The notes below the pieces were generated by a model. That model saw only the letters and a program-made list of their open reading frames with translations. It was not told the DNA's origin and searched no databases. Positions 45,501 through 57,600 of a stretch of DNA of 64,000 bases are shown in pieces (within the stretch, counting starts at the first letter, position 1; every line of letters begins with the position of its first letter). A program made the translations under genes and the position numbers. Source of the stretch: Alviniconcha marisindica (lineage: Eukaryota; Mollusca; Gastropoda; Provannidae); assembly GCA_018857735.1 (NCBI GenBank), contig JABMCL010001116.1, positions 1,235,001 to 1,299,000 of the forward strand, given 5' to 3'.

Positions 45501-48500
45501 TACATATAGCATTACAAATACAGCGTTGATAAATGGGGAGCATGCAGCCCATGAATACACAAGTTCACTAGCTCATTACTGTATGGCTGTGCTCCACTTT
45601 CCAAAATCATGAACCCCAAAAGTCAGAATTGTTATGTTTTTTAAATAGCCACAGATTTAGAAATTAGATGCAACAGTTAAAAAAAAAAAAAAAGGCTTTT
45701 GTTGTGTTCCTTTCAGGTGGCCTGAACATAGCCTAATTTCATCTTTTGTAACAACTTTATATTGTTCCACAGTGTAAAAACGGGAAAGTAAAAGGTTGTT
45801 GCTTTTTACTCAATGTTGGGTCAGTAGGTGTACACTTTTATTAGTTTCAAGCTGGGGGGAGGGGGGTGTGGAGAGGGTCAGATTTTGTATTTCTGTCTCA
45901 ATTTAGAGTAGAAGTAGTTTAAAAGCAAACTGAAACCAGTTTGTTTTGAGAGCATCACTGTTTGTATGTGTTGGTGTGCCAACAGTTTTGGCATGTCATT
46001 GACCTGTTATTGCTATAAATGCTAATCTGTACACATGCAGGAAAACCAAATCGGACAAAAGATGGCCATGATGTTCGCACTGTGAAAGTTGCCGACAGGA
46101 CTGGGTGCATGAATGTTTCAGTCTGGGACCAAGTGGGTGATGCTCTCCAAACTGGGGATATCTGCAGATTTCAAAAAGGGTAAGGTTGATGATTTATTGA
46201 TTATGTAATAATATTTATAATTGGATTGTTTGTTGGGGGGGGGGGGGGGGATTATATATGTTCTTTTGCTGAAGTGCAACACAGTTCTAATTTTAAGCAT
46301 AAATATATATATTATGTATAATCTGCATATGACATAATTATGTTTACTTGAGATTTTAAAGTTAAACAGATTTAAAGAAGGATTGTTATAGGCAGCTTTG
46401 TTTCCATTCAAAACATCTCAGAAATGTGAAATCCTTGACAGCTTCACAGCTAGATGTAAAAGTAGATAAAAAAACAAAAAAACAACCAGCAACAACACAG
46501 AAACAGCAAATTTTGTTAGTGGTCATTTTTAGATTCAGCGATAAATCATAGTGAAAATCACATAAATGATTCTGATTTTGCACAAACAACAACACAGAAA
46601 TAGCAAATTCTGTTAGGGGTCATTTTTACCTAATTTTAGATTCAGCGATAGAGCATAGTGAAAATCACATAAATAATTCTGATTTTGCAAGTATGTGGCA
46701 ATCACTCTGTTATGATTCCACATGTAGTTTATAACTAACTCAGTGCTGTCAATTTCACAAAGTCCAAACCCTGCAAGCAGGTACCTAACCATGTAGGCAT
46801 GGTGTAGAATCTCCTAAAACTTCAAACCGCAATAAGATTAAGAATAGTGTGAAATTACGTAAGTTACTGTTTTCACTGTGACATGCTGCCACTGTATAAC
46901 TATAAGTCACTTTGCACTATTTTCCAAGTTCACCTCACATTATATATAATTATTGTATAAGCAGTCCTTAGTGGCAGCAAACAAAAACACATCTTGATCT
47001 CATTAATTCTTGTTGTTATTATTATATTAACGAGTAAATGATGCTAAGTGGAAACAATGTAACTTACGACATGGGACTGGGAGGCCCAGTGGTCAGTACA
47101 GTGACCGTGCTAGACATTTTTCAAACCAATGTGACATCCATAAGGTGGCAAAAGTGGTTTATAGAAACCGGTCACACAGTCACTGAAACTGGTCAGATAC
47201 ACAGCCCTTTGTACAACTACTAGAGCTCTGCTAGCAACCACCCTGCTCCCTTCCCTGTCTAGAAGTAGAACATACACATGCCATGCACTCTTTATGCTGA
47301 TGTTTACCGGTGAAATACTGGAAATAACTGGTTAAGGTAGGTACTGTTGCTTAATGTCCTCAGATGTCAGTTGACATATTAGGGACAAGCTGAGACCAAT
47401 GCCGAAGCATGGTTCAATATAGCTTTATGTCCACGGAAACCAGAAGGCTCGTTAGGACGGACAGCCCAGGACGGCCACCTTGACTCACACAGCTCCTGAA
47501 CTATGCTCCCTAACTGGTTAACACTAACATTGCCCTTTTAAAGTAACCAATGGAATTCTTCCACAAGTTGTGCTATATTTATTTGAACAGATGTGAAAAC
47601 TTTACAAGTAACACTAGTTTGTCAGGATTTTTTATGATTTATTTTCTGATGACAAGATTTTCTCTAAAGTGGTTCCCAGCATCTTGGACATGCACATTAT
47701 ATAATATAAATTTGTGTCACTGAGAGGACAGTCCCAGTGATGTTGTTATTTGTATGTATGCAAGCAGATTAAATTATTGATAATAATATTTTGCTGCAGG
47801 TATGCATCTGTTTGGAAGTGTGCTCTGACCTTATACACTGGGAAGATTGGAGAGATCTGGAAAATTGGCGAGTGAGTGCACTGAAAGTCCTGGTTTTAAA
47901 CTTGAATTTGATTGTGCGACTGCATGAGCAATACATCTGTTACCATTATTTAGTGTATGGTCCTAATGATACAACACAGAATTGCTTGCATGCACATGCA
48001 CGCTTACACATGTGTACAGTTACAATTATTTATGCAGTTTACACCACACACATATAAACATACCCACAAACACATTTATAATGCCTGTATGCCAGCTAAC
48101 ACAATGGGTTATGTTTTGTTTTTTGCCTGAAATATGCTTGAAGGTAACAATTTTATTTCTGTTGTTCTTATATACTTTTTGTTCCAGTCTGGAATTATTC
48201 TCCATGGGAAACTTGGACTGCCTTTCCTGAAGAAAGCCAGCTAAAGCCAAGCCGATATAATTATGGTTAAAACACAGAACTTTGCACATATGGCCAAAAC
48301 ACAGAACTTTGCACATATGGCTAAAACACAGAACTTGGCACATATGGCTAAAACACAGAACTTTTTGTCGTGCAGTTCAATGAACAGCCCAATTTTAGTG
48401 AACCTAATGCTGAATTATATGGCAACTCTGGCAAGGTTTGTGATTCTGTCAAACTTATAGCATGGGTTCTTGTTTTTAGCATCTTTATTAAAACACAGAA

Positions 48501-50296
48501 CTTGGCACATATGGCTAAAACACATAACTTGGCACATATGGCTAAAACACGGAACATGGCACTTCACAGCCTACATTATTTAGCCAGGGTGTTTTTCTGC
48601 TGAGTGGGTTCTTTAACATGGGCATGCCTGCAGCACACAGGGCTTTATTCTCTTTGCCTCTTCCTAAGGACACCCACTGAGTCTGAGGAACGGAAGGCTG
48701 CAGCACAAACTACCATTAGATATGGGGATGGGTTTAAAAGTTGGGATCAGTGACATACTTTCCGCTCTTGATTTTCCCCTTTGTTATAATACATCTTTCC
48801 GCATGGCTATGATTATAATGGTTGGGGTATAGCATTTTTCTGGCATTACAAGTGAATCTTTTCTGTTTCAGGTTTGTCATGCAGTTCAATGAACAGCCCA
48901 ATTTTAGTGAACCTAATGCTGAATTATACGCCAACTCTGGCAAGGTTTGTGATTCTGTCAAACGTATAGCATGGGTTCTTGTTTTTAGCATCCTTAATAA
49001 AATTGTATGTGATGGGTGTACATTTGGTACATGCATACCTTGTTATCTTGAGGTGGCAGGGTGTAATTGTTGGTGCATGGGCCTGGTGAAGACTGGCAGT
49101 GGAGTTTGTCCCTGTACCAAAGTTAAAGCATTTGCAGGTGATGTTGGTAGGTTGCTAGGCAGGAATCTGTCAGCCTATGCTGGTTAAGTTCATTCACCTG
49201 TGAACAAGTACCTGACTTTAGTTGGGGATGCGGGGCTGCAACAACCCTGGGGGCAGCATCGCTGTTATCAGTTTATGCAATGAATTGTGGTTCTAGCACC
49301 AGCTTTAAATTTAATGGCTGGAAAAGGGCCCTCTTTTTTGTGTGAACCTCATTGCTCCAGACAAAACATCTGGGTCATCCCCAGGGAGTGTGGCTGGTCA
49401 CAAAAACAGTCCCTCTGCTGTATTTTAACATGCTCTTCTGTTGATCAGTTGTTGAACGGATGATTTAGTGTGTCAGTTCCATTTATGTTGTCCTAGCAAA
49501 ATACCCACTTTGCCATCTCCTCCACAAGAGTGGAACCACTGAAGCTGTTTCTGATATGTTGATGTTGACCAAACATATATATATATATATACACGCACAG
49601 AGAACTGGGCGTCTAGAAAACTGGGGAAATCTACAGCTAATGATGAAAGGAGTGACCGTTTCCAGCACTGACTGTTGCATGATTTTATTGGAACTTCAGG
49701 ATGGGGTGCAAGCACAGGGACAGCTGCAGCGCAAGGATGGCAATGACGGTGGAGATGGTGGTGGTAACGGACACCCACACCGCATGCAGCACCAAGGGCA
49801 AATATTAGGTAAAATGGCTGTCATCATTGTTTATATGTGTCTTGTTTGGACTGAGCCTAAAAATAAATGCTGTAGGACAGAAAACGTTGACACCTGTTGA
49901 TAACGAAGTGCTGCCTTGTGTGCAAAATACCACCCTGCTGTTTACCTTTACTGTGCTGGACTGTTTGAATGAACACAATTTTTGAATTTTGACAGTATAG
50001 ATAAATTAATTTAGCCAGTTGAAAAATGAAACCATGGAATGAAAAGTGACTGCATTTCTATGATGGCCACAATTGGATAGGATCAACTGATTTCAGTGTA
50101 TTCTGACCATTGATCTTTGGATTCATATTTATTTTGACAACTCAGTCCCAAAAACGTATTGTTGCACACAGGTCCAGGCAACGGTGGTCCATACCAGCAG
50201 CGGATGCCACGACCTCTGCCGTCAGCAGGTCAGCAGAACCGAGGGGCCCCCCAGTCTGGTCGAGGTGGTCCACCGCCACCCCGCCCTCGCAGGTGA
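45110..50296 (+). CDS. NABP2: SOSS complex subunit B / single-stranded DNA-binding protein hSSB1-like, complete, 6 exons
   Basis: Nuclear ssDNA-binding subunit of the SOSS complex (with INTS3 and INIP in vertebrates), acting at double-strand breaks. Exons: 45110-45194, 46041-46179, 47800-47871, 48872-48944, 49700-49808 and 50172-50296 (stop TGA), in phase, 200 residues; human NABP2 has 211. Residues 1-115 form the single OB fold: LKDVRPGMKNLNIVFIVLE, KDGHDVRTVKVADRTG, VSVWDQVGD, KGYASVWKCALTLYTG, NFSEPN. The tail is Gly/Gln/Pro/Arg-rich and likely disordered, ending PPPPRPRR. The ATG at 45110 matches the start of orthologues; an upstream in-frame ATG at 44951 is not family-like. NABP1 versus NABP2 is a vertebrate split, so the symbol is by closest resemblance. 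A decayed second copy of exon 4 lies in intron 3. Poly(A) signals are at 51239 and 51475. Confidence 0.93.
45448..45496. repeat. (TA)n microsatellite
   Basis: Pure TA run in SSB1 intron 1. Confidence 0.95.
46232..46252. repeat. Poly(G) tract
   Basis: A run of about 16 G in SSB1 intron 2. Confidence 0.85.
46480..46692. repeat. About 105-bp duplication
   Basis: Two tandem copies with CAACAACACAGAAACAGCAA, TTTAGATTCAGCGATA and CATAGTGAAAATCACATAAA. The second copy has an extra ACCTAATT. Confidence 0.95.
47455..47520 (+). repeat. Dispersed repeat (CCCAGGACGGCCACCT family), copy 2
   Basis: See 36530-36620; the shared core is about 50 bp and lies in SSB1 intron 2. Confidence 0.5.
48262..48560. 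repeat. 27-bp repeats on both sides of the SSB1 exon 4 copy
   Basis: AAAACACAGAACTTTGCACA TATGGCT units: four at 48266-48365 and three at 48488-48555. The exon-like segment at 48373-48490 is embedded between the two groups, so the exon copy may itself have been part of a larger repeated unit. Confidence 0.9.
48373..48490 (+). pseudogene. Decayed duplicate of SSB1 exon 4 with its donor
   Basis: About 118 bp match 48877-48993: 68 bp of exon 4 (GTTCAATGAACAGCCCAATT, TTAGTGAACCTAATGCTGAA), the donor CAAG/GTTTGT and about 45 bp of the following intron, with only a handful of differences. The original acceptor TTTCAG/GTTTG is missing, replaced by AACTTTTTGTCG. The next AG (GTGCAG at 48377) would put the exon out of frame. 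It should not be a usable mutually exclusive exon. Confidence 0.85.
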
Positions 50297-50689
50297 CAGC
50301 TGCCAGGGGTCTAGTACTGTTGCTGCGTCAGACTTTCCTCCCTTCAGGTGCTCTTGTGTTCAGGTTGACTGGAAGCGTGGTCCACTGGCTGTGTGTGTGT
50401 TGTGATGTGGACTCCATGTGCTGGTATAGATGAGTGCTTGAAGACACGATGTTGCGACGGTATAGAAGCTGAACTTGTGTAACAGTTTTAGATTTGTATT
50501 TGCAGAGCTGTTAGGTGTTACCCGATTATTTCTTTCCATGTGTTCGCAGTTATCAACAGGCTGGACGTTTCTGTGTCTGTTCAAGATCTCATTTCTGCTT
50601 GTGTAACCCATGCATTAGGTCTTGCATGAACGTGGATGTTTTTAATCATTGATATACGCAAGGTGTCTCACTTTTTAGTTGCACATCAT

Positions 50690-51065
50690 TGGACCTACTG
50701 TGTAAACAAAATGTTAGACCATCATAGTCGACTGGTCTTACCTAATGTGTAAACAAAATGATTGTGGTTGGCCGGTCTTACCAACTGTGTAAACAAAATG
50801 TTGGACCTTCACGTTTGAATGGAACAAAATGTTGGGACATTTGGAGTCGTATCTATTGTGAAGCACAATGTTAGACCTTTGTGGTTGACTTGTCTTACCT
50901 ACTGTATAACCAAAATGTTAGGTCTTCGTGGTTGACTGGTCTTACCTAAACAAAATGTTAGACCTGCGTGGTTGGTCTGTCAGCAGAATGTTATACCTTT
51001 GTGGTTGACTGGTCTAACCTACTGCATAAACCCAATGTTGTACCTTCACGGTTGACTGGATTTTA
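50690..51065. repeat. About 55-bp diverged minisatellite in the SSB1 3' UTR
   Basis: Seven or so units with TGTAAACAAAATGTTAGACC, TTCGTGGTTGACTGGTCTTA and CCTACT. It lies between the stop codon and both candidate poly(A) signals, so it should be transcribed in the mRNA. Confidence 0.9.
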
Positions 51066-51238
51066 AGTGTCACCTCAATCAGGGAATGCGCCTGAAATGG
51101 AGAGGGTGTAAAAAAAACTAAATACCATTGAGGAGCTTCCTTTTTTTGAGGATGTGACTGATCTACCATGTATTTCTGCTTACTGGTCAGTTGTTACTGC
51201 AGGCGATTCCGATCGTTGTGTCCTGTGTGTACAATGTT

Positions 51239-51244
51239 AATAAA
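51239..51244 (+). terminator. Poly(A) signal of SSB1 (proximal)
   Basis: AATAAA about 940 bp after the stop; a distal AATAAA lies at 51475-51480. Confidence 0.5.
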
Positions 51245-51529
51245 GTGCTAACTCCCTTTATTACTACAATAGTAATGATGCTGCTCAGTTCTGTATCTGA
51301 ATTTTTGAAGACATGCATGTGAACTGTTCAGATCGGCATGTCATAAAGATTGGTTCGTTTTAGAACTTATGGAATTGCCAGTGCTACACGGGTAGAACAA
51401 ATGTCAGAAGGATGGATGTACTTTGCCTGAGGGTGTTACTGTGACTAATCTGGAACTGTAACCTCAGTCATCAAAATAAAATTGTTTTCATGTCTGGCTT
51501 TGTCTTTGTGCAGCTGTACCTGCAGGATC

Positions 51530-52165
51530 AATGTGGTGTTCACCATCTCCCTTATAGACTTTGAATACAAGCAGGTTAAGTCCATCACATTTTCATGCAA
51601 ACTTCCATCCCACTAAACCACATTCAAAACATTAGATTAACTGCCAGTAATGGCGTGACATGCATGGACTATGAACACACCAAATAATCAGGTCTTCACA
51701 CTCCAAGCCTTACTTTCCAGCACCCTTCATCCATGCTCTGCCAGAACTGGTTAAGCCACTGAACGGGCACAACTTCTCTCCATTCATCTGTCCACCGATG
51801 CCATCAGCACTGTCCAAATGTTTTGGGTACCACTACCATTAAGGCTGGCAGCAAAATAGCATTAAAACACCCACATAAACATGAGCACACTTCTTTGCAT
51901 AGATTGTGAGCTTGCAAAACCCAGCACCTTTGTGTACTGCCTGGCCGGGGCTACTGCATCCTGCACTTTGAGAACTCCATCTCCTTAATGTGTACTTCCT
52001 AATGCGGTCTTTACGGTCTATTTGTGCTTTGAACACACTGAGCTAACCAGTCTTTGCCACACGTGTGTATTTGAACACACCATCTCCTTTGTGGACTTTG
52101 AACACGGTAGACCGTCCAGATCTTTACCATCTCTTTTGTGTAAATTGAACACACAAGACGATTCA
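51530..52165. repeat. Very diverged repeat around ACCATCTCC..GACTTTGAACAC
   Basis: Variants of CACCATCTCCCTTATAGACTTTGAATACA recur near 51540, 51965, 52080 and 52125 with differing spacing. The repeat is real but old. Confidence 0.5.
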
Positions 52166-53778
52166 GCCTCTCATTCACACAAACAACAAAACAGAGTTAT
52201 AAATTGGACTTTACTCAAGTCTTCGCATGCAGTCTACAAAACAGGAGCCACCCTGGCATTGCAAATGATGCAGAAAAACATATCAGAAAAGACGGCTACG
52301 CAGCTGACGTATCTATGCACATAGATGTTCATAGTTGGCTAAATACTACTGATGAGAGACACATTAGGGTATGGTATGTACAGCATGACCCCCAGGGTGA
52401 CATTTGTGTTCATTTATGTTTGGTGTGGACAGAAGACAGGGTTTAAAATGAACATATGGTCTTATCAGCTGAATAGTTGCTGTTCTCGCCTGTAAGGAAG
52501 GACTAGCAAGGCCACCACCACCACCGCTGTCGATGCAGCATTCACCCACAACTGTGGCAACACCAAACGGACAAGTCTGACAGGCTGAGAAACCGGTGTT
52601 CATTTTAAATCCTGCACTGCATCAGGAATACAGCGAAACCGTCCGTTCAGCTGGTCCTGCAGCATGCCCATGGCAAGGTCAGACGCCAAAAGGCAGCTCT
52701 CCGTGGGCACAATTACTGCTCTGCACACCAACGTGGATGCAGTTTCCTGGCTGTGCAGATTTCACTGTAAATCTGATGCTGCTGTCAGTTTAGTGTTGCA
52801 TATTTTTTCAGGTTGATGACATAGTATGCTAGTCTACACAAGACAAAATATTACACAGACACAAAAGGCCCAACAAGATAGATCTGATCATCCACGTCAT
52901 GTGGTATCTTTAGATCACAAAAGAAAAATCCCGGTCACCAGTGTACCTTATTAGTATGAAACACAAAAGCACTTCAAAAAACAAAAACAACTTTGCTCCT
53001 GTATTTTGGATTCGAAGCAGTATTGTAAAAAAACAAAAAGAAAGGTCTATTACTGTCATTTCAAGTTGCAGTACACTGATCACCCCTTCTGGTAATGTTG
53101 GTAAAATCATACATGATTATTGGCAGTGATTTATAAAGAAAACAAATGAAAGAAATGTTCACACAAAACCAACCTGAAGATGACAAAATAGACTTCTTTC
53201 TCGTGGTTTGGACAAAAGCAAAGCTTAATCATCAGTTTCAATGTGTTCCCCATTTTTTGTTGACATCCATATTCTGCAAGTGATAAAATTTATAACTACA
53301 AGTCTGCCATCACAACCTCCATCAAACTTCAGCCGAGTGCTGCTTTTGTATACATTGTAAAACACAGTCCTGGTTTGTCACTGTAAAGGCTTTCCACATT
53401 GTTCATGGAGGGCAAAAGTAAAAATCTGACGATGGCCATATAGCTACACATGTACAAGCCATAAAATTGGGGAGGGGAAAATGGTCATCTAAACAGGTTT
53501 GTATACACATCAGATCCTGCCAACTGCATTCAGTCCATGGGTGAGAACATACATGTAATCATCAATGTTAAAGTCGTCCAATGATAAATAATGATCGGTT
53601 TTGAATACAAAGGCAAGTTAATGTGCGACTGGTGTTTTGTGCTCTGATGATGGACAAGACCCAGGCTTTGTGGCTGTGTAAACCAGATCAAACATTTTAT
53701 CAAAATGTCAGCATGCCAGATTAAAAAGGTGTTTTACACAAAAGTGTTTTCAGTTCATAAGCCATGGTGTTTCCCACT

Positions 53779-53784
53779 TTTATT
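53779..53784 (-). terminator. Candidate poly(A) signal of beta-catenin
   Basis: AATAAA on the minus strand, about 910 bp past the CTNNB1 stop codon. Confidence 0.4.
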
Positions 53785-54691
53785 TTGGGGGAGCGGGCTG
53801 GTTCCAAAACAAACAAAATCTTGTACTCAAAAAAATACTTTCACCCACTGTTTTTTGCATGCAACCATAGCTCCAAGAACATGTACCCAGGGTTCTCAGC
53901 TGTATTCTGGTTATGTCATCTCCAGCTGTATTCCGGTTACGTTCTCATAAATAATAATTTAAAATATCAGAAAAAGATGTGTAACTTTTGTGCGAAGATG
54001 TACTTCATAAGTTTATGATGTTCTATTAAAATGCACTACAATGATATCAGCCACAAAGTTTTAGACTGGGTCACAAATGCTATGTTTTTGTTCAAACAAT
54101 TTGAACAAAGCCCCACTTTCATCACCTTTGATTCATTTAGCCACCGCAAACTGCCATTCCCATCCTCACTTCTCACACTGCAGCAGCAGCTTGCTGGCTT
54201 CTGGTGAAGCAACTGTCTATGAAATGCAGTGATGTGTCAGTCGCCTGAAGATTGGTCCTTGCCAGCAAAGCAAGCTACTCTGAGATTCCTAACATCTGAG
54301 ACCAGCAAAGTTAAACCTCACCAACCTGCACCCAAAAGACGAGTTCTTGAAAATAGGCTGGCATTACAACTTTTATGCTGTTGGTCTAATCTATTACAAC
54401 TGAACTCTGCCAACATGAACTGCCAGGCCCAAATCCAGGGCAATTTCCCCTAAAAGTTACCTGCCAATTCCAGGCAAGGTGTAGAACTCGCACCACCTTG
54501 CCCAAGCCACAGTGTGTTAAATATGAGATCTTTGCTAAAAACATCATTTCACAACTTTCTGCTTTCTTTGGACTCATCAGTACCTTCCTATCTTCACTCT
54601 TTTGGAGCCAACGTCACGTCAGGACAGTTTGATTTCCCCCTGCAAGCCAGCACTTTCAGCCAAGCAAAACCAGCCCTCCAGGGGGCAGCTC

Positions 54692-57600
54692 TTACAGATC
54701 TGTGTCAAACCACATGGATGGACCATTGTCTCCAGGAGGCGGGCCCATGTTGGGGTCGATACTGTCAAAGTTGAGGTCACCAGACGCGGGGCCAAGGTCA
54801 GGCAGGTTGTCCATGTGACTTCCGTAGCCGCCACCTGCACCTGGACCGCCAAGGTCAAGACCTTGCATGGAATTCACAGGCACTTGGTCAAAACCTGTTT
54901 CAGAGGAAATGTGTTGGTAATTATTATTTACCCTCTGACCATAGGAAAAAAAAATCACCTTGGCTTGGCAATACTTGATATCCTTACAACATGGACAAAA
55001 CACACTGCTTCCATTCCCCCCCATGACAGCACAAATAGTTTTCCCTCAGATCCTCCACCAGCCAATAAATTTGGGCCAAAAATGAAATCACAACTATTCC
55101 ATTAATGCCCTTAGAGAATAACTGCTCCAAAGGAAGTGTTCATTATTTGCTTACCAGGAGAGCCATCATTCAGAATGCTAACATAATACCACTAATCACC
55201 AGCAGTAACATCATATTACCAAGACTACAAAAATACCACTAGTCACCAGTGGCAACATAATAGTTAATACTACCAAGGCTGCTGATGTGAAGGCCAAGAC
55301 TAGCAGGCCCACACTTCGAGCACTGTCATCCTACTGCCAGTCACGAATAGCAACATAATTGTGTAGTGCTGAGAAGACTAGTGTAGTGCTGTAAAGACGA
55401 GCATGTAGTGCTAAGAAGACTAGTGCGTAGTGCTGAGAAAGACTAGCGTGTAGTGCTGTGAAATCTGGTGAGTAGTGCTGACAACATACCTGCAGGAGGC
55501 CGTCCCTGCATGTCTGGGTGAGACCCACTGTACATGCTGCCGTGACTGCCATGGTGGGGCGGGGGCTGCTGGGTGTACATCTGGTCACGTGACTCTTCCG
55601 CCGGCATCAGGCCTACATCCTCAAAGCCAGGAGGCTGACAAGCACACCAACAGTCAAGGATTAGGTTAGGCCTATGCACAGAGAAGTGCACACAGCAGTA
55701 GAAAATGTTGCCCTGGCAAACACTTCTGCCAGCATTAAAGGACATATGCTGGGCAACACTGTAGAAATTCTACCAACATTAAAGTACATATAAGGCTAGG
55801 CAATGCTGTAAAACTTCTGCCAAAGGACAAAGGCAAAAACAAGCTGGGGGTAGTGCCATAAGAACTGAACACATGACAAGTCCTGCATGAAACACTGAGG
55901 TGCATAAAGTTGATGCCAACAGGAAAGAACCTTAAAAAACATACATTTTACTCTTCCTGTCCAAAAAACCACCATCAAAACAAATGTAACAAAACCATCG
56001 TGATCTATGCCACTGCCAGAAAGGCTGGTGTCAAGAGCCACAGCAAACTCAAGTACTGCTTCAAAAACCTTTCCAAAATCTTTTAGACACAGCATGAAAA
56101 CAAAACTGATTACCTCAATTATACCTTGCTAAATATGCATTTTATACATGTACTTGTGGTCATTTCCTAAGGTGGTTTTCAACATTCGCAGTCATATGCA
56201 GTTATTCTCACCTCAGACCAATTCATGTTGTCACCACGGTACAGGGAGCTAGTCAGTTCCATAGAAAGTCGTTTCTTGTAATCATGTGGCTTGTCTTCGG
56301 ACATGCGAAACAGAACTGCTGCTGCATACGTTGCTGGAAAACAAAATGTACATAATGTGAACAGGACTATCACTTAGCATAAAGTTTGAAAGAGAATGTC
56401 AAAGTTGACAGACTAAGACTGAACTCAGGGATACCACACTAGAAGCTCGTACTCTGGAGCACAGTTAGTGCAATCAGAAAACAGGAGAGAAAAAAGAAGG
56501 GTGGTGTGGATGCTGGTTTCCTTTCTTCTTCATCTCTAAAAAAACACTCTCTGCAAATCCTACATTACTGTGGAACTTTCCTTGTATAAAGGAGCAAATC
56601 CTACATTACTGTGGAGCTTTCCTTGTATAAAGGAGCAATAAAAGTCTCTTCAGGGCATCCTTACCAACGCCTTCATTGCGGGAGTGCAGCAGCTCGGTGA
56701 GAGGAGCTGTGGCGCCCTCTTGTTCAATCATCTCAGCACCTTCCTTGTCTGCCGCCAGCTCACACAGCACACCTGCTGCCACACGCTGGATGTTCTCAAT
56801 GGGCGAGTACAGCAGCTGCAAAAATACACTGATATCACAACACCTGCTGCCACACGCTGGATGTTCTCAATGGGCGAGTACAGCAGCTGCAAAAATACAC
56901 TGATATCACAACACCTGCTGCCACAAAACACTGGTATCACACCTACTGCTGCACGCTGGATGTTCTCAAAGGGCAAAAACAGCTGCAGCAAGACTGTTAT
57001 CACCCTATTGCCACACATTTGCTGCAAGACTGATATCACACTTACTCAGTGGGCAAGAACAGCTGCTGCAAGACATATCACACCTACTGCCACACACTGC
57101 ATGTTTTCAATGAGCAAGAACAGCGGATGCAACAAGACACTAATATCACACCCACTTCCACACAACACTAATCCTACACTGCTGCCACACAGTGGGACCA
57201 AAACTGCTGCCACACAACGCACTGTCCCTTTCAATGGGTGAGTACACTTGCTGCATATGTGTCTGTCAGTCCCACAGAACTTCTTCCCAAATGACTTAAT
57301 AATTTGTTTTACTGGTGATCCTGCCAGTACTATGCAAATTGCAGCAAAAACTCACCTACAGGTTTGTGATCAACCGATAAACAAATGACACTGAAAAATC
57401 TGACCTATGCTAATCATGCTGACGGATGAAAGCGAGTGGCATGTCCACTCTGAAGTATCCGTGCATGTCCATACAAGAAAATCACACCAAAGTCACATAC
57501 CTGCACAAAGAGTGGAATGCAGTTGAGGCCGCGGATGACAGCACGGTTGTGCGCCTCGCGGGCCAAAATGTGCAGCGCCCCCACAGTTCCCTCCACAATC

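Larger units (their letters stand above)
50297..54691. other. Convergent interval with the SSB1 and beta-catenin 3' UTRs
   Basis: No coding exon was supported. SSB1 3' UTR runs to about 51.26 or 51.5 kb (AATAAA at 51239 and 51475). On the minus strand the beta-catenin 3' UTR starts at 54691; the only nearby canonical signal I found is AATAAA (minus) at 53779-53784, about 0.9 kb past the stop, so the 51.5-53.8 kb portion is either a longer UTR or intergenic DNA. Confidence 0.55.

Noticed and set aside
48373..48440. Mutually exclusive alternative exon 4 of SSB1
   Set aside because: The acceptor is missing and the nearest AG gives the wrong phase.
57046..57240. Extra coding exon of beta-catenin with ENIQ-like residues
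   Set aside because: These are decayed copies of the 71-bp unit that contains the start of the real exon; frames are interrupted and not needed for the protein.
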